A stretch of 18,770 nucleotides of DNA from CAZOZP01 sp964584325 (GTDB taxonomy: Bacteria > Bacteroidota > Ignavibacteria > Ignavibacteriales > Melioribacteraceae), in NCBI GenBank assembly GCA_964584325.1, contig CAZOZP010000061.1, positions 1 to 18,770 on the forward strand. The letters are read 5' to 3'. The notes under the pieces were generated by a model. That model had not been told where the DNA came from and made no database searches. It was given only the letters and a program-made list of their open reading frames with translations. Shown piece after piece: positions 6,986-14,112 of the stretch. The translations under genes and the position numbers were made by a program. Each line of letters begins with the position of its first letter. Positions within the stretch are counted from its first letter, which is position 1.

Positions 6986-8440
6986 ATGAAAATCATATTT
7001 AGGGTGGTACTGCTTTTAGCGGCAGTAATTTCTGTTTATGCGCAAACAAGCATAACAATCAGTACCGAAAGCAATCAGGGTAAATTATTTCCGAAAGTAA
7101 CTCTCGACAATTCCGTTTCCACTGCACATATCCGCCCTGTTGCGGTAACAGGGGTAAATATAAAGGATACAGTTGAGCACGCAATCAGAAATTGGTATTT
7201 GAAAAGTATTGGTCAGGACCTTGTATTAAATAAATTACTGGATGCCTGTGCGCAGAGAGGCTCTGCCGATACGGCGTTTATTACTGAAAATACCTTGGAT
7301 AGAAAAACAGTAAGAGTTATTTTCAGACATATTCTTGATAAACAGTATGAAGGCATTTCGGATTATACAGTTTTTTCTGACCGGCCGTTCATAAAGATCA
7401 GATATGAAAAATATGAATATAAAAACGGCTGGGCTAATACTGTAGATAATGTAGATAATATAATTCAAGTGGGGAGTATATTTAAAATTTACGGACAGGA
7501 TGAATATGGCCCGCTGGAATATTATCCCGGGGCATATTGGGACACGATAGATTCGCTCGATGCACTTACTGCCGGTGCATTAAATTATAACAAACATATT
7601 ATCATGACGCTTTCAAACCAAACAAGCGGTCTCGGGTTCTGCAGAATAATGCCGGTTTACGCTGCCAACGTAAATGCAGGAATAAGAATATTAAAGCTAC
7701 TTAACCAAAGTAATAAGGGTTTAGAGACTTTCAAAGCAACAGGCGGTGCAAATCATAAGCCCTTTAATGCATATATTTTTATGTTTACCGAAGGTGCAGA
7801 TGCTGCAATAGAATATGCAAAACTTATTATAGACACAGACGGGGAAATTCCGCTGCCGGTAGAACTTATATCTTTTAATGCAGCAATAAATAATGAATCC
7901 GGAAATTCAGTTAAATTAACCTGGAAGACTGCAACTGAAGTTAATAATTACGGATTTGAAATTCAATGGTTAATGGATAACGGAAAATGGGAAAGGATCG
8001 GTTTTTTGGAGGGGGCGGGGAATTCAAACAGTACCTTGGAATATTCATTTATTGATAATTTTCCTGAATCTGAGGGGAGCAGACGCTACCGGTTGAAACA
8101 AATTGACCTGGACGGAAAATTTTCATATTCAAAGGAAATAACGATTGAATTAAACACGATTCCAACGCAATTCTCCTTGTTGCAGAATTTCCCGAATCCT
8201 TTTAATCCGGCAACAACAATAAGATATTCAATTCCGTCCGGTGTAGAGATATTGCACGCAACGACTCTGCGGGTATATGATATATTAGGAAGAGAGGTGG
8301 CTGTTCTTGTAAACCAAAATCAACCAGCCGGAAATTATGAAGTAAAATTCGATGCAAGCCAATTAAGCAGCGGAATATATTTTTATATTATTCAGGCTGG
8401 CGGATTTATGAAATCTCGTAAAATGTTATTACAGAAATAA
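6986..8440 (+). CDS. T9SS cargo protein with unknown N-terminal domain, fibronectin-like domain and type A sorting domain
   Basis: Predicted secreted or surface-attached protein, 484 aa. The start at 6986 is chosen because GAAAGGG lies 6 nt upstream and the product then opens with a clean signal peptide (1-20, ending VYAQ). Residues 21-285 match no family I recognise; they are soluble-looking, mixed alpha/beta in character and contain only two cysteines. Residues 290-389 form a fibronectin type III-like domain starting LPVELISFNA. Residues 396-484 form the C-terminal sorting domain (NFPNPFNPATT, VYDILGREVAVLV, YEVKFDAS, SSGIYFYII, KMLLQK) recognised by the T9SS, after which such domains are normally cleaved. 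The tail is 73% identical over 100 residues to that of the minus-strand cargo at 12597-14096. Localisation is well supported, while the molecular function is unknown. Confidence 0.85.
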   Translation: MKIIFRVVLLLAAVISVYAQTSITISTESNQGKLFPKVTLDNSVSTAHIRPVAVTGVNIKDTVEHAIRNWYLKSIGQDLVLNKLLDACAQRGSADTAFITENTLDRKTVRVIFRHILDKQYEGISDYTVFSDRPFIKIRYEKYEYKNGWANTVDNVDNIIQVGSIFKIYGQDEYGPLEYYPGAYWDTIDSLDALTAGALNYNKHIIMTLSNQTSGLGFCRIMPVYAANVNAGIRILKLLNQSNKGLETFKATGGANHKPFNAYIFMFTEGADAAIEYAKLIIDTDGEIPLPVELISFNAAINNESGNSVKLTWKTATEVNNYGFEIQWLMDNGKWERIGFLEGAGNSNSTLEYSFIDNFPESEGSRRYRLKQIDLDGKFSYSKEITIELNTIPTQFSLLQNFPNPFNPATTIRYSIPSGVEILHATTLRVYDILGREVAVLVNQNQPAGNYEVKFDASQLSSGIYFYIIQAGGFMKSRKMLLQK

Positions 8441-8499
8441 TATCAAATAACATTTATGTGTTGTGATAATTTTCACACTTTCTATATTAATAGAAAAAA

Positions 8500-8533
8500 A
8501 AGAATAAATAATTTGATTTAAGAATTTATTCTT
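8500..8533. terminator. AT-rich hairpin, possible weak terminator
   Basis: Ten bases AAGAATAAAT (8500-8509) pair perfectly with ATTTATTCTT (8524-8533) across a 14-nt loop. An A tract lies upstream and a T-rich run (TTATTATTTAT) downstream. It sits between the two T9SS cargo genes, 59 nt past the first stop. The stem is A/T-rich and therefore weak, so termination is only one possibility. Confidence 0.35.
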
Positions 8534-8614
8534 ATTATTTATACTTCAATAATGTTCCTATCTAAATTTTCTTCAATTTCAATATTTATTCAAAACAATA
8601 AAAACGGAAACAAT

Positions 8615-10708
8615 ATGAAAACTATTTACGCTATTGTGCTTTTATTTATTATTACATTTCCCTGCCGGGCACAATGGGTATGGCAAAACCCTCTGCCACA
8701 GGGAAATTTTCTTATGGATGTCAAATTTATATCTTCTTCAACCGGATGGACAATCGGAAATGCAGGAACAATACTAAAAACTTCAGATTCAGGAGAAAAT
8801 TGGGAAAGACAACAGAGTGGGACAGATGTTCAGTTGAACAGTATTAGTTTTATAAATGAAAACATCGGTATAATTGTAGGTAGTAACGGAAAAATTCTAC
8901 GGACTGATAACAGCGGAATTACCTGGACACCTCAGGTAAGCAATACTTCTTTATATTTGGGAGGAGTAAGTTTCCTGGATTCATCAATAGGCGTAATAGC
9001 AGGAGATGACGGCTTAATTTTAAAAACCACTGACGGCGGTGAAACGTGGGTTTCAAAAACCAGCGGTACGGTTAACGACTTTTACGATATTGAAATATTG
9101 AATATATATGATATTATTGTTGTAGGAGCGAACGGAACAATTCTAAAGTCTTCAGATAGCGGAGAGAACTGGACGCCTAAGTTAAACGGTGTTTATGCTA
9201 CAATTAATAGTGTATCATTTGTTGATTCTTTAATTGGATTTGCTGTCGGAAATGAAGGTAAGATTTTCAAGACTACAGACGGGGGTGAGTCCTGGTTGCC
9301 GCAGGTTATAGAAACAACTATTGATTTAACTGCAGTTTCTTTTACAGATTCGAGTAATGGCACGGTAGTAGGCTTTTCAGGAATAATTTACAGAACAACA
9401 AACGGCGGAGAAAGCTGGGAGTCTCAAACAAGTGGCACCACACAATTCTTATATGGTGTTTCTTTTACAGATTCATTGACCGGAACTGCAACAGGTGTTT
9501 ATGGAATAATACTCAGAACAACAGACGGAGGAGAATCCTGGGTTTCTATCTCAAAAGGAATAACTGACTATCTATACGGGGTATCATTTAATGATGATGC
9601 TAACGGAACTGCGGTTGGAGTATCCGGCAGAATTCTGAGAAGTAAAGATAAAGGTAAAAATTGGATAGAACAGGTAAGCGGGGTTTCAGAATGGTTGATG
9701 GGAGTGAGTTTTACCGATTCGCTCAACGGAACTTGTGTCGGTGAAAACGGAACAATTTTACGAACGGTTGATGCAGGTGAAAACTGGGTGAAACAAGTAA
9801 GCGGAACCGGAAATTGGCTTTTATCAGTTTCATTTACCGATTCGCTCAACGGAACTGCGGTTGGAGATAATGGAATAATTCTTAGAACAAAAGATGCCGG
9901 TGGGAACTGGATTCTTCAAAACAGCGGGACAGAATATTATTTAAACTCAGTGTCATTTACCGATTCACTAAACGGAACTTGTGTTGGTGAAAACGGAACA
10001 ATTTTACGAACGGTTGATGCAGGTGAAAACTGGATATCTCAAATCGACGGAATGAATGAATATTTAAGAGGAGTCTCATTTTCGGATTCTCTTAACGGAT
10101 TTATTGTAGGTGGAGGTATGTTTGGCGGTCTGATACTAAGAACTACAAACGGCGGTCAGGATTGGATACCCCAAAATACAGACGCCCCTTTGTATTCTGT
10201 ATGTGCAGTTGATTCATTAAATGCTACTGCCGTTGGACCGGGGACAATTCTGGCTACTTCAAATGGAGGAGAAATCTGGAATTATCAGGATGTTTATGTT
10301 AATGCTACTTTTACAAGTGTATCTTTTACTGATGTTTATAATGGAACTGTAGTGGGTTCTGAAGGCACGATAATGCGGACGTTTGAAGGCAATGTTTCAG
10401 TAGAAGATACTGAGCTGAATAAACAACTTCCTGAAAACTTTTTACTTTTTCAGAATTTCCCGAATCCTTTTAATCCTTCTACCGTAATAAAATATTCAAT
10501 TCCGGCTGACGGGATTGTGAAACTTAATGTATATAATATACTCGGACAGCAGGTGGCTTCTCTTGTTAACGAATTCAAAACAAGAGGAAGTTATGAAGTA
10601 AAATTCAATGCTTCGTCAGCCTCAGGAAGCCTTGCTTCAGGAATGTATATATATAGGATTGAATGCGGAAGCTTTTCGGATTCAAAGCGAATGCTGTTGA
10701 TTAAATAG
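8615..10708 (+). CDS. T9SS cargo with about 14 Ycf48-like (BNR/photosystem II stability factor-like) repeats
   Basis: Predicted secreted repeat protein, 697 aa. The start at 8615 gives an immediate signal peptide (1-20, ending CRAQ) and has a GGAAA-type weak ribosome site. An in-frame ATG at 8552 would add 21 residues before the signal and is less likely. Residues 35-592 hold about 14 repeats of 40-42 residues, consensus GVSFTDSLNGTAVG then GTILRTTDGGENW. This matches the Ycf48/HCF136 propeller repeat, including the Asp-box-like TxDGGxxW. Residues 593-697 are a type A T9SS sorting domain (NFPNPFNPSTV, VYNILGQQVASLV, ASGMYIYRI, KRMLLIK). Seven blades make one known Ycf48 propeller, so two propellers are plausible. 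Such proteins in heterotrophs are usually cell-surface proteins; a photosystem role is not implied. Partner or ligand is unknown. Confidence 0.88.
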   Translation: MKTIYAIVLLFIITFPCRAQWVWQNPLPQGNFLMDVKFISSSTGWTIGNAGTILKTSDSGENWERQQSGTDVQLNSISFINENIGIIVGSNGKILRTDNSGITWTPQVSNTSLYLGGVSFLDSSIGVIAGDDGLILKTTDGGETWVSKTSGTVNDFYDIEILNIYDIIVVGANGTILKSSDSGENWTPKLNGVYATINSVSFVDSLIGFAVGNEGKIFKTTDGGESWLPQVIETTIDLTAVSFTDSSNGTVVGFSGIIYRTTNGGESWESQTSGTTQFLYGVSFTDSLTGTATGVYGIILRTTDGGESWVSISKGITDYLYGVSFNDDANGTAVGVSGRILRSKDKGKNWIEQVSGVSEWLMGVSFTDSLNGTCVGENGTILRTVDAGENWVKQVSGTGNWLLSVSFTDSLNGTAVGDNGIILRTKDAGGNWILQNSGTEYYLNSVSFTDSLNGTCVGENGTILRTVDAGENWISQIDGMNEYLRGVSFSDSLNGFIVGGGMFGGLILRTTNGGQDWIPQNTDAPLYSVCAVDSLNATAVGPGTILATSNGGEIWNYQDVYVNATFTSVSFTDVYNGTVVGSEGTIMRTFEGNVSVEDTELNKQLPENFLLFQNFPNPFNPSTVIKYSIPADGIVKLNVYNILGQQVASLVNEFKTRGSYEVKFNASSASGSLASGMYIYRIECGSFSDSKRMLLIK
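8717..10390 (+). repeat. About 14 coding repeats of roughly 120-126 nt
   Basis: In-frame repeats encoding the Ycf48-like blades run from residue 35 to 592 of the cargo protein. Most units carry VSFTDSLNG, a VGxxGxILRT strand and a GGExW or AGENW turn. Repeat 4 has lost the VSF start, and repeats 13 and 14 are degenerate at the edges. Units 9, 10 and 11 are the most alike, which suggests recent expansion or conversion in the centre of the array. Confidence 0.85.
9711..9787 (+). repeat. Near-identical 77-nt internal repeat (copy 1; copy 2 at 9957-10033)
   Basis: The 77 bases at 9711-9787 and 9957-10033 differ at only three positions, all synonymous, within the first half. The last 44 or so bases are identical. 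Their spacing of 246 nt equals two repeat units (blades 9 and 11), while the blade between them is clearly more diverged. This pattern fits gene conversion or a recent duplication between alternate blades. Confidence 0.85.
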
Positions 10709-10732
10709 TGACATTTACACTATAAATTTTTT

Positions 10733-10896
10733 AACCCAAATTTGTCATCAGGAAAAATAATAATGACAAATCGCCATACAAAATCTAAACATTTCAAAAT
10801 ACGAAATGTAAGATTTTGTATGGCGGGGTTACCCAAATTATTCTTTATTTATTATGGAACCAAAGAATTTGATTTCTCTAACGAATAATTTGGGTT
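10733..10896. repeat. Compound inverted-repeat element (MITE-like candidate)
   Basis: This 164-nt non-coding stretch is framed by a 10-bp inverted pair, AACCCAAATT (10733-10742) and AATTTGGGTT (10887-10896). Inside lie three hairpins in series: 9 bp (10740-10748 with 10763-10771), a long central stem (10772-10825), and a perfect 13-bp pair (10831-10843 with 10883-10895). The motif ACCCAAATT also appears as a direct repeat at 10734 and 10831. There is no coding capacity, no transposase, and no clear target-site duplication. It could be a non-autonomous mobile element, a cruciform/REP-like locus, or a structured 3' region of the cargo mRNA. Confidence 0.5.
10772..10825. repeat. Long hairpin with 15-bp perfect outer stem
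   Basis: CGCCATACAAAATCT (10772-10786) pairs perfectly with AGATTTTGTATGGCG (10811-10825). After a small bulge an inner stem (10789-10795 with 10803-10809) closes a 7-nt loop. There are about 22 base pairs in total. No T tract follows on either strand, so it does not look like a standard Rho-independent terminator for the cargo gene ending at 10708. Confidence 0.85.
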
Positions 10897-10923
10897 TAAT
10901 AATTTTAAACTATACTAATAAGA

Positions 10924-11502
10924 ATGAAAAGCATTTTAATTATTAACGGACATCCGGATAAAGAAAGTCTGTGTTCTGCATTGGCAGAGAGTTATGCCAA
11001 AGGTGCAGAATCTTCAAAAACGAATTGTAAACTTGTTCATCTATCTGATTTAAAATTCGATCCGGTTCTGCATTACGGATACAGAAAGCGTACAGAATTG
11101 GAACCTGATTTATTGAGAATTCAAAACGATATAATTGAAGCCAATCACCTGGTTTTTGTATATCCGAATTGGTGGGGTACTTATCCTGCTTTGCTGAAAG
11201 GATTTATAGACAGAGTGTTCCTTCCTAAATATGCATTTAAGTACCGTGAAAATTCTCTATTGTGGGATAAACTTTTGAAAGGAAAATCTGCCAGACTGAT
11301 AGTTACAATGGATACGCCAAAATGGTATTATTTAATGGTAGTCAATAGTCCGGGACATAATTCATTTAAAAAAAGTATTCTTGAGTTTTGCGGTATTAAG
11401 CCTGTAAAAATAACTGCTTTTGGGCCGGTTAAATCGTCGGATGAAAAGAAACGGTCAGAATGGCTGAAAAAAGTTGAGGTACTTGGGAAGAATATTAAGT
11501 AG
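10924..11502 (+). CDS. Flavodoxin-fold NAD(P)H dehydrogenase (quinone)-like oxidoreductase
   Basis: Predicted cytosolic FMN/FAD-dependent two-electron reductase of the NQO1/MdaB/KefF-like family (Flavodoxin_2 fold), 192 aa. The N-terminal strand and phosphate-binding turn read ILIINGHPDKES (4-15). The family-defining flavin loop YPNWWGTYPALLKGFIDRVF spans 80-99, followed by the later VTMDTPKWYY segment (127-136). It would reduce quinones or other electrophiles with NAD(P)H, often for detoxification. No strong ribosome site precedes the ATG. The gene follows the compound palindrome and is separated by 107 nt from the exported hydrolase, so shared transcription is possible but unproven. The exact substrate is not predictable. 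Confidence 0.88.
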   Translation: MKSILIINGHPDKESLCSALAESYAKGAESSKTNCKLVHLSDLKFDPVLHYGYRKRTELEPDLLRIQNDIIEANHLVFVYPNWWGTYPALLKGFIDRVFLPKYAFKYRENSLLWDKLLKGKSARLIVTMDTPKWYYLMVVNSPGHNSFKKSILEFCGIKPVKITAFGPVKSSDEKKRSEWLKKVEVLGKNIK

Positions 11503-11594
11503 TTCAAAAAATCTATAATGTTTTTAACATATTTAAATCAAATCCGTCTGAATCGGCCAATAGCAGAGCAAATTTGGCAACTGTAATAATCAAT

Positions 11595-11612
11595 AAAGGA
11601 GAAAGCTGGATG
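11595..11612 (+). promoter_or_regulatory. Strong Shine-Dalgarno deciding the hydrolase start
   Basis: AAAGGAGAAA (11595-11604) places AGGAG 8 nt before ATG 11610. This favours the ATG over an in-frame TTG at 11574, which has no ribosome site and would put 12 residues in front of the signal peptide. Confidence 0.75.
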
Positions 11613-12521
11613 AAATATTTTAAATGTGTTATAATTTTCTTGTTTACTGCAGTAATTCTATCGGCACAGGATACACTAATTACCACTTCAGACGGAATTC
11701 AATTATTTGTAAGAGTAAAAGGCAAAGGAACTCCTTGTTTATATATTCATGGAGGTCCAGGCAGCGGAAGTCACTGGCTTGAAAAATTTTCCGGAGATAG
11801 TCTCGAACAGCATTTCCGAATGATATATCTTGATCAGAGGGGAGTAGCCCGTTCATCGGGTACAACTGAAAGCAATTACTCGGCCGACAGAATGGCAGAT
11901 GATTTTGAAGAAGTAAGAAAAGCTCTGGGAATAAATCAGTGGTTAACAATGGGTCACTCTTTCGGCGGTATTCTTCAGATGGCTTATATCATTAAATATC
12001 CTGAAAGTATAAGCGGTATGATTATGATAAACTGTGCACTCAGCTTAAAGCACAGTTATGAAAGCAGTTGGGCCCCAAAAGCTCTTGAATTTTCCGGTGT
12101 AAAGGATACAGCATGGTTTTTTGAAAAAAGAATTCCTTTTACCCAAAGATGGGATAGTTTAATTTCGGTGGTTAATAAAGCCGGTGTTATGTGGAAGATG
12201 GGATACGAGATTAAAGAGAATATGGATATAATGAGTGCATCTTTCGGAGAAATACCGGTCTGGAACTGGGCTTTCGGCAGTCAGGCTTTATCATACGATG
12301 ATTATTGGAAAGAATATTTTCAGGACACAGAATATGTTAAAGCTCCGGTATTGTTTTTCTATGGAGAAAAAGATTGGATGGTTGGACCTGAACATTACAA
12401 GAACATGAAATTTCCTGTGTGCATGTTAAGAAATAGTTCGGGCGGACATATGCCTTTTATGGAAAATACCGAAGATCTTTATAAAGCATTAAAGGAATTC
12501 CGGGAAAAGTACGGATTCTAA
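11610..12521 (+). CDS. Exported alpha/beta hydrolase, proline iminopeptidase-like (S33 family)
   Basis: Predicted secreted or periplasmic serine hydrolase, 303 aa. A signal peptide (1-20, ending LSAQ) precedes the hydrolase core. The oxyanion-hole motif HGGPGSG (47-53) and DQRG (75-78) are the hallmarks of prolyl iminopeptidase-type S33 enzymes. The nucleophile elbow is GHSFGG (Ser117), with the acid at Asp255 (FFYGEKDW) and the catalytic His280 (GGHMPF). A cap domain of about 100 residues lies between. The S33 similarity suggests removal of N-terminal proline or cleavage of small ester/amide substrates, but many relatives have other activities. Export is unusual for the classic cytosolic enzyme and suggests nutrient peptide processing or an extracytoplasmic role. 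It ends at a shared convergent terminator. Confidence 0.88.
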   Translation: MKYFKCVIIFLFTAVILSAQDTLITTSDGIQLFVRVKGKGTPCLYIHGGPGSGSHWLEKFSGDSLEQHFRMIYLDQRGVARSSGTTESNYSADRMADDFEEVRKALGINQWLTMGHSFGGILQMAYIIKYPESISGMIMINCALSLKHSYESSWAPKALEFSGVKDTAWFFEKRIPFTQRWDSLISVVNKAGVMWKMGYEIKENMDIMSASFGEIPVWNWAFGSQALSYDDYWKEYFQDTEYVKAPVLFFYGEKDWMVGPEHYKNMKFPVCMLRNSSGGHMPFMENTEDLYKALKEFREKYGF

Positions 12522-12550
12522 AAGTCTGATAATTCATTGAAAACTTAAGG

Positions 12551-12585
12551 ATAAACAAGGCGCAAGGGAAACGCGCCTTGTTTAT
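12551..12585. terminator. Bidirectional terminator between convergent genes
   Basis: A perfect 13-bp stem (ATAAACAAGGCGC at 12551-12563 with its complement at 12573-12585) encloses a 9-nt loop. It lies 29 nt after the hydrolase stop and 11 nt after the end of the minus-strand cargo gene. The flanks are T-rich in the stem end on the plus strand (TTGTTTAT) and AAGTTTTC on the minus strand. It is well placed to stop transcription from both directions, although neither U tract is ideal. Confidence 0.8.
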
Positions 12586-12596
12586 AGTAAAAAATA

Positions 12597-14096
12597 TTAC
12601 TTTATCAGCAGAAGTTTCTTTACAGAAGTGAATAAAGAACTACCACCGTCTGAGTCTGAAACAATAATCCGGTATAAATAAACTCCGCTTGGTAATCCGC
12701 CGCCGGCAGAAGAAGCATCAAATTTGATCTTATAATAACCCGATTCCATTTTTTGATTTACCAGTGTTGCCGCTTGTTGTCCGAGAATGTTATAAATCTT
12801 CAAAGTTACAAAACTTTCTGCGGATGAATAAGGGAGAGCAAATTCGATTGTAGTGGAAGGATTAAACGGATTAGGATAATTCTGCGACAATGAGAAGTCT
12901 TCAGGTAAAGATTTGTTTCCAGGTAACTCCACAACAATTATTTCGGAATATGAATACTTTCCGTCAAGATCAATTTGTTTTAAACGATAACTTTTATCAC
13001 GACCTGATGCCGGGGAGTTATCTATGAAGGAATAAGATATTGGACTATTGGAATTTCCTGCTCCTTCAACAAACCCAATATTCTCCCATTGACCGGTAAC
13101 CATTAACAATTGAATTTCAAATCCGTAATTATTTACTTCCGTTGCTGTTTGCCATGTTAAATGTACTGAATTTCCGGATTCATTGATTAGTGAAGCATTA
13201 AATGATACAAGTTCAACAGGAAGAATATCCTGGGAAGATGCAAATACAATTCCGGTCGGGTTATTAACCGCAATAGGCAGAGTAGTAATTGATCCGCCGG
13301 AAACAGAAGATTTCCTTATCCTGGGGGTTCCCGATTCAGTCCAATAGATTATTCCGTTCTCTTCATCTATAGTGATGTATTTAGGGAACGATAATTCGGA
13401 ATGAATGACAGTTATTCCGGTGCCGTCTTTTTCGCTTGAACAAATTTCTCCGGAATTACTTTCGCTCCAGTAAAGTTTATTGTTTTGAGAATTTAAGGCA
13501 AGTCCGTAAGGTCCGCTTAATCCGGTTATTAACGCAACAGGAGCATCCGCGGAATTAATACTCTTAACAAAGATACTTCCTTGTGAAAAATCAGAATAGT
13601 AAAGTTTCCCGGCCGCTTCATCAATTACAAGAGCCCTGGGATTTGCTGAAGAACCTCCGATATTATAGAAAACTTCATTTTCTGAGCCATCGGGTTTGAT
13701 TCTGGAAATTGCAGCCCCGGCTAAAAGATTAGAGTTTATATAATAAATCCAGTCATTGGTTTTATCTATTGCGATACCTCTTACTGCAGAACCACCTCCA
13801 CCGATTAGAGAGGAAGAAGAAACAAGAGAATCGGAAACTACTATTGAAGAGGAACTGAACTTTAATTCAGTATGAAAGAGCTGCTTACTTTCAGAATCAA
13901 AAATAATAGCTTCAGGTAAACTTCCGGAAGTTAAGGCTAATGTAGAGGCAGATGAACCGTCAGGTTTTGCCTTTCCCAAAACAGGAGAGGAAAAGGCAGC
14001 ATCAAGCCAGTAGATATTTTGAGCAAAAATTCCGCTGCAAATAAATAAACCTGAAACGAGAAATCTTATTTTGTAGGGTAATCTAAATATATACAT
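12597..14096 (-). CDS. T9SS cargo with six-unit YWTD-like beta-propeller, fibronectin-like domain and type A sorting domain
   Basis: Predicted secreted adhesin-like protein, 499 aa. I start it at ATG 14094-14096, because a signal peptide follows (1-26, ending IFAQ) and AAAGAGAG lies just upstream. A longer frame to 14144 would overlap the preceding gene. Residues 27-288 contain six regularly spaced YWTD-like units (IYWLD 28, LFHTE 73, IYYIN 117, LYYSD 165, LYWSE 208, IYWTE 250), the count of a complete LDL-receptor class B propeller. Residues 292-391 are a fibronectin type III-like domain, and about 400-499 the T9SS sorting domain (QNYPNPFNPSTT, IYNILGQQAATLV, SGVYLYRI, KKLLLIK). The tail closely matches the cargo at 6986-8440. 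It is second in a likely operon with the exported collar protein, 16 nt downstream of it. Ligand unknown. Confidence 0.86.
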   Translation of the reverse strand: MYIFRLPYKIRFLVSGLFICSGIFAQNIYWLDAAFSSPVLGKAKPDGSSASTLALTSGSLPEAIIFDSESKQLFHTELKFSSSSIVVSDSLVSSSSLIGGGGSAVRGIAIDKTNDWIYYINSNLLAGAAISRIKPDGSENEVFYNIGGSSANPRALVIDEAAGKLYYSDFSQGSIFVKSINSADAPVALITGLSGPYGLALNSQNNKLYWSESNSGEICSSEKDGTGITVIHSELSFPKYITIDEENGIIYWTESGTPRIRKSSVSGGSITTLPIAVNNPTGIVFASSQDILPVELVSFNASLINESGNSVHLTWQTATEVNNYGFEIQLLMVTGQWENIGFVEGAGNSNSPISYSFIDNSPASGRDKSYRLKQIDLDGKYSYSEIIVVELPGNKSLPEDFSLSQNYPNPFNPSTTIEFALPYSSAESFVTLKIYNILGQQAATLVNQKMESGYYKIKFDASSAGGGLPSGVYLYRIIVSDSDGGSSLFTSVKKLLLIK

Positions 14097-14112
14097 TTTA
14101 GCTCTCTTTGAT

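Noticed and set aside
9568..9849. Minus-strand open frame inside the Ycf48-like gene
   Set aside because: It is the antisense of the repeated blades, with no ribosome site and no recognisable protein. The repetitive codons create it.
8717..10390. CRISPR-like or satellite array suggested by the regular 120-nt periodicity
   Set aside because: The repeats are in frame, protein-coding and too long and variable for CRISPR; they encode propeller blades.
8615..10708. Photosynthesis role for the Ycf48-like protein
   Set aside because: The protein has a T9SS sorting tail and about twice the usual repeat number. Ycf48-like repeats are common in secreted proteins of non-phototrophs.
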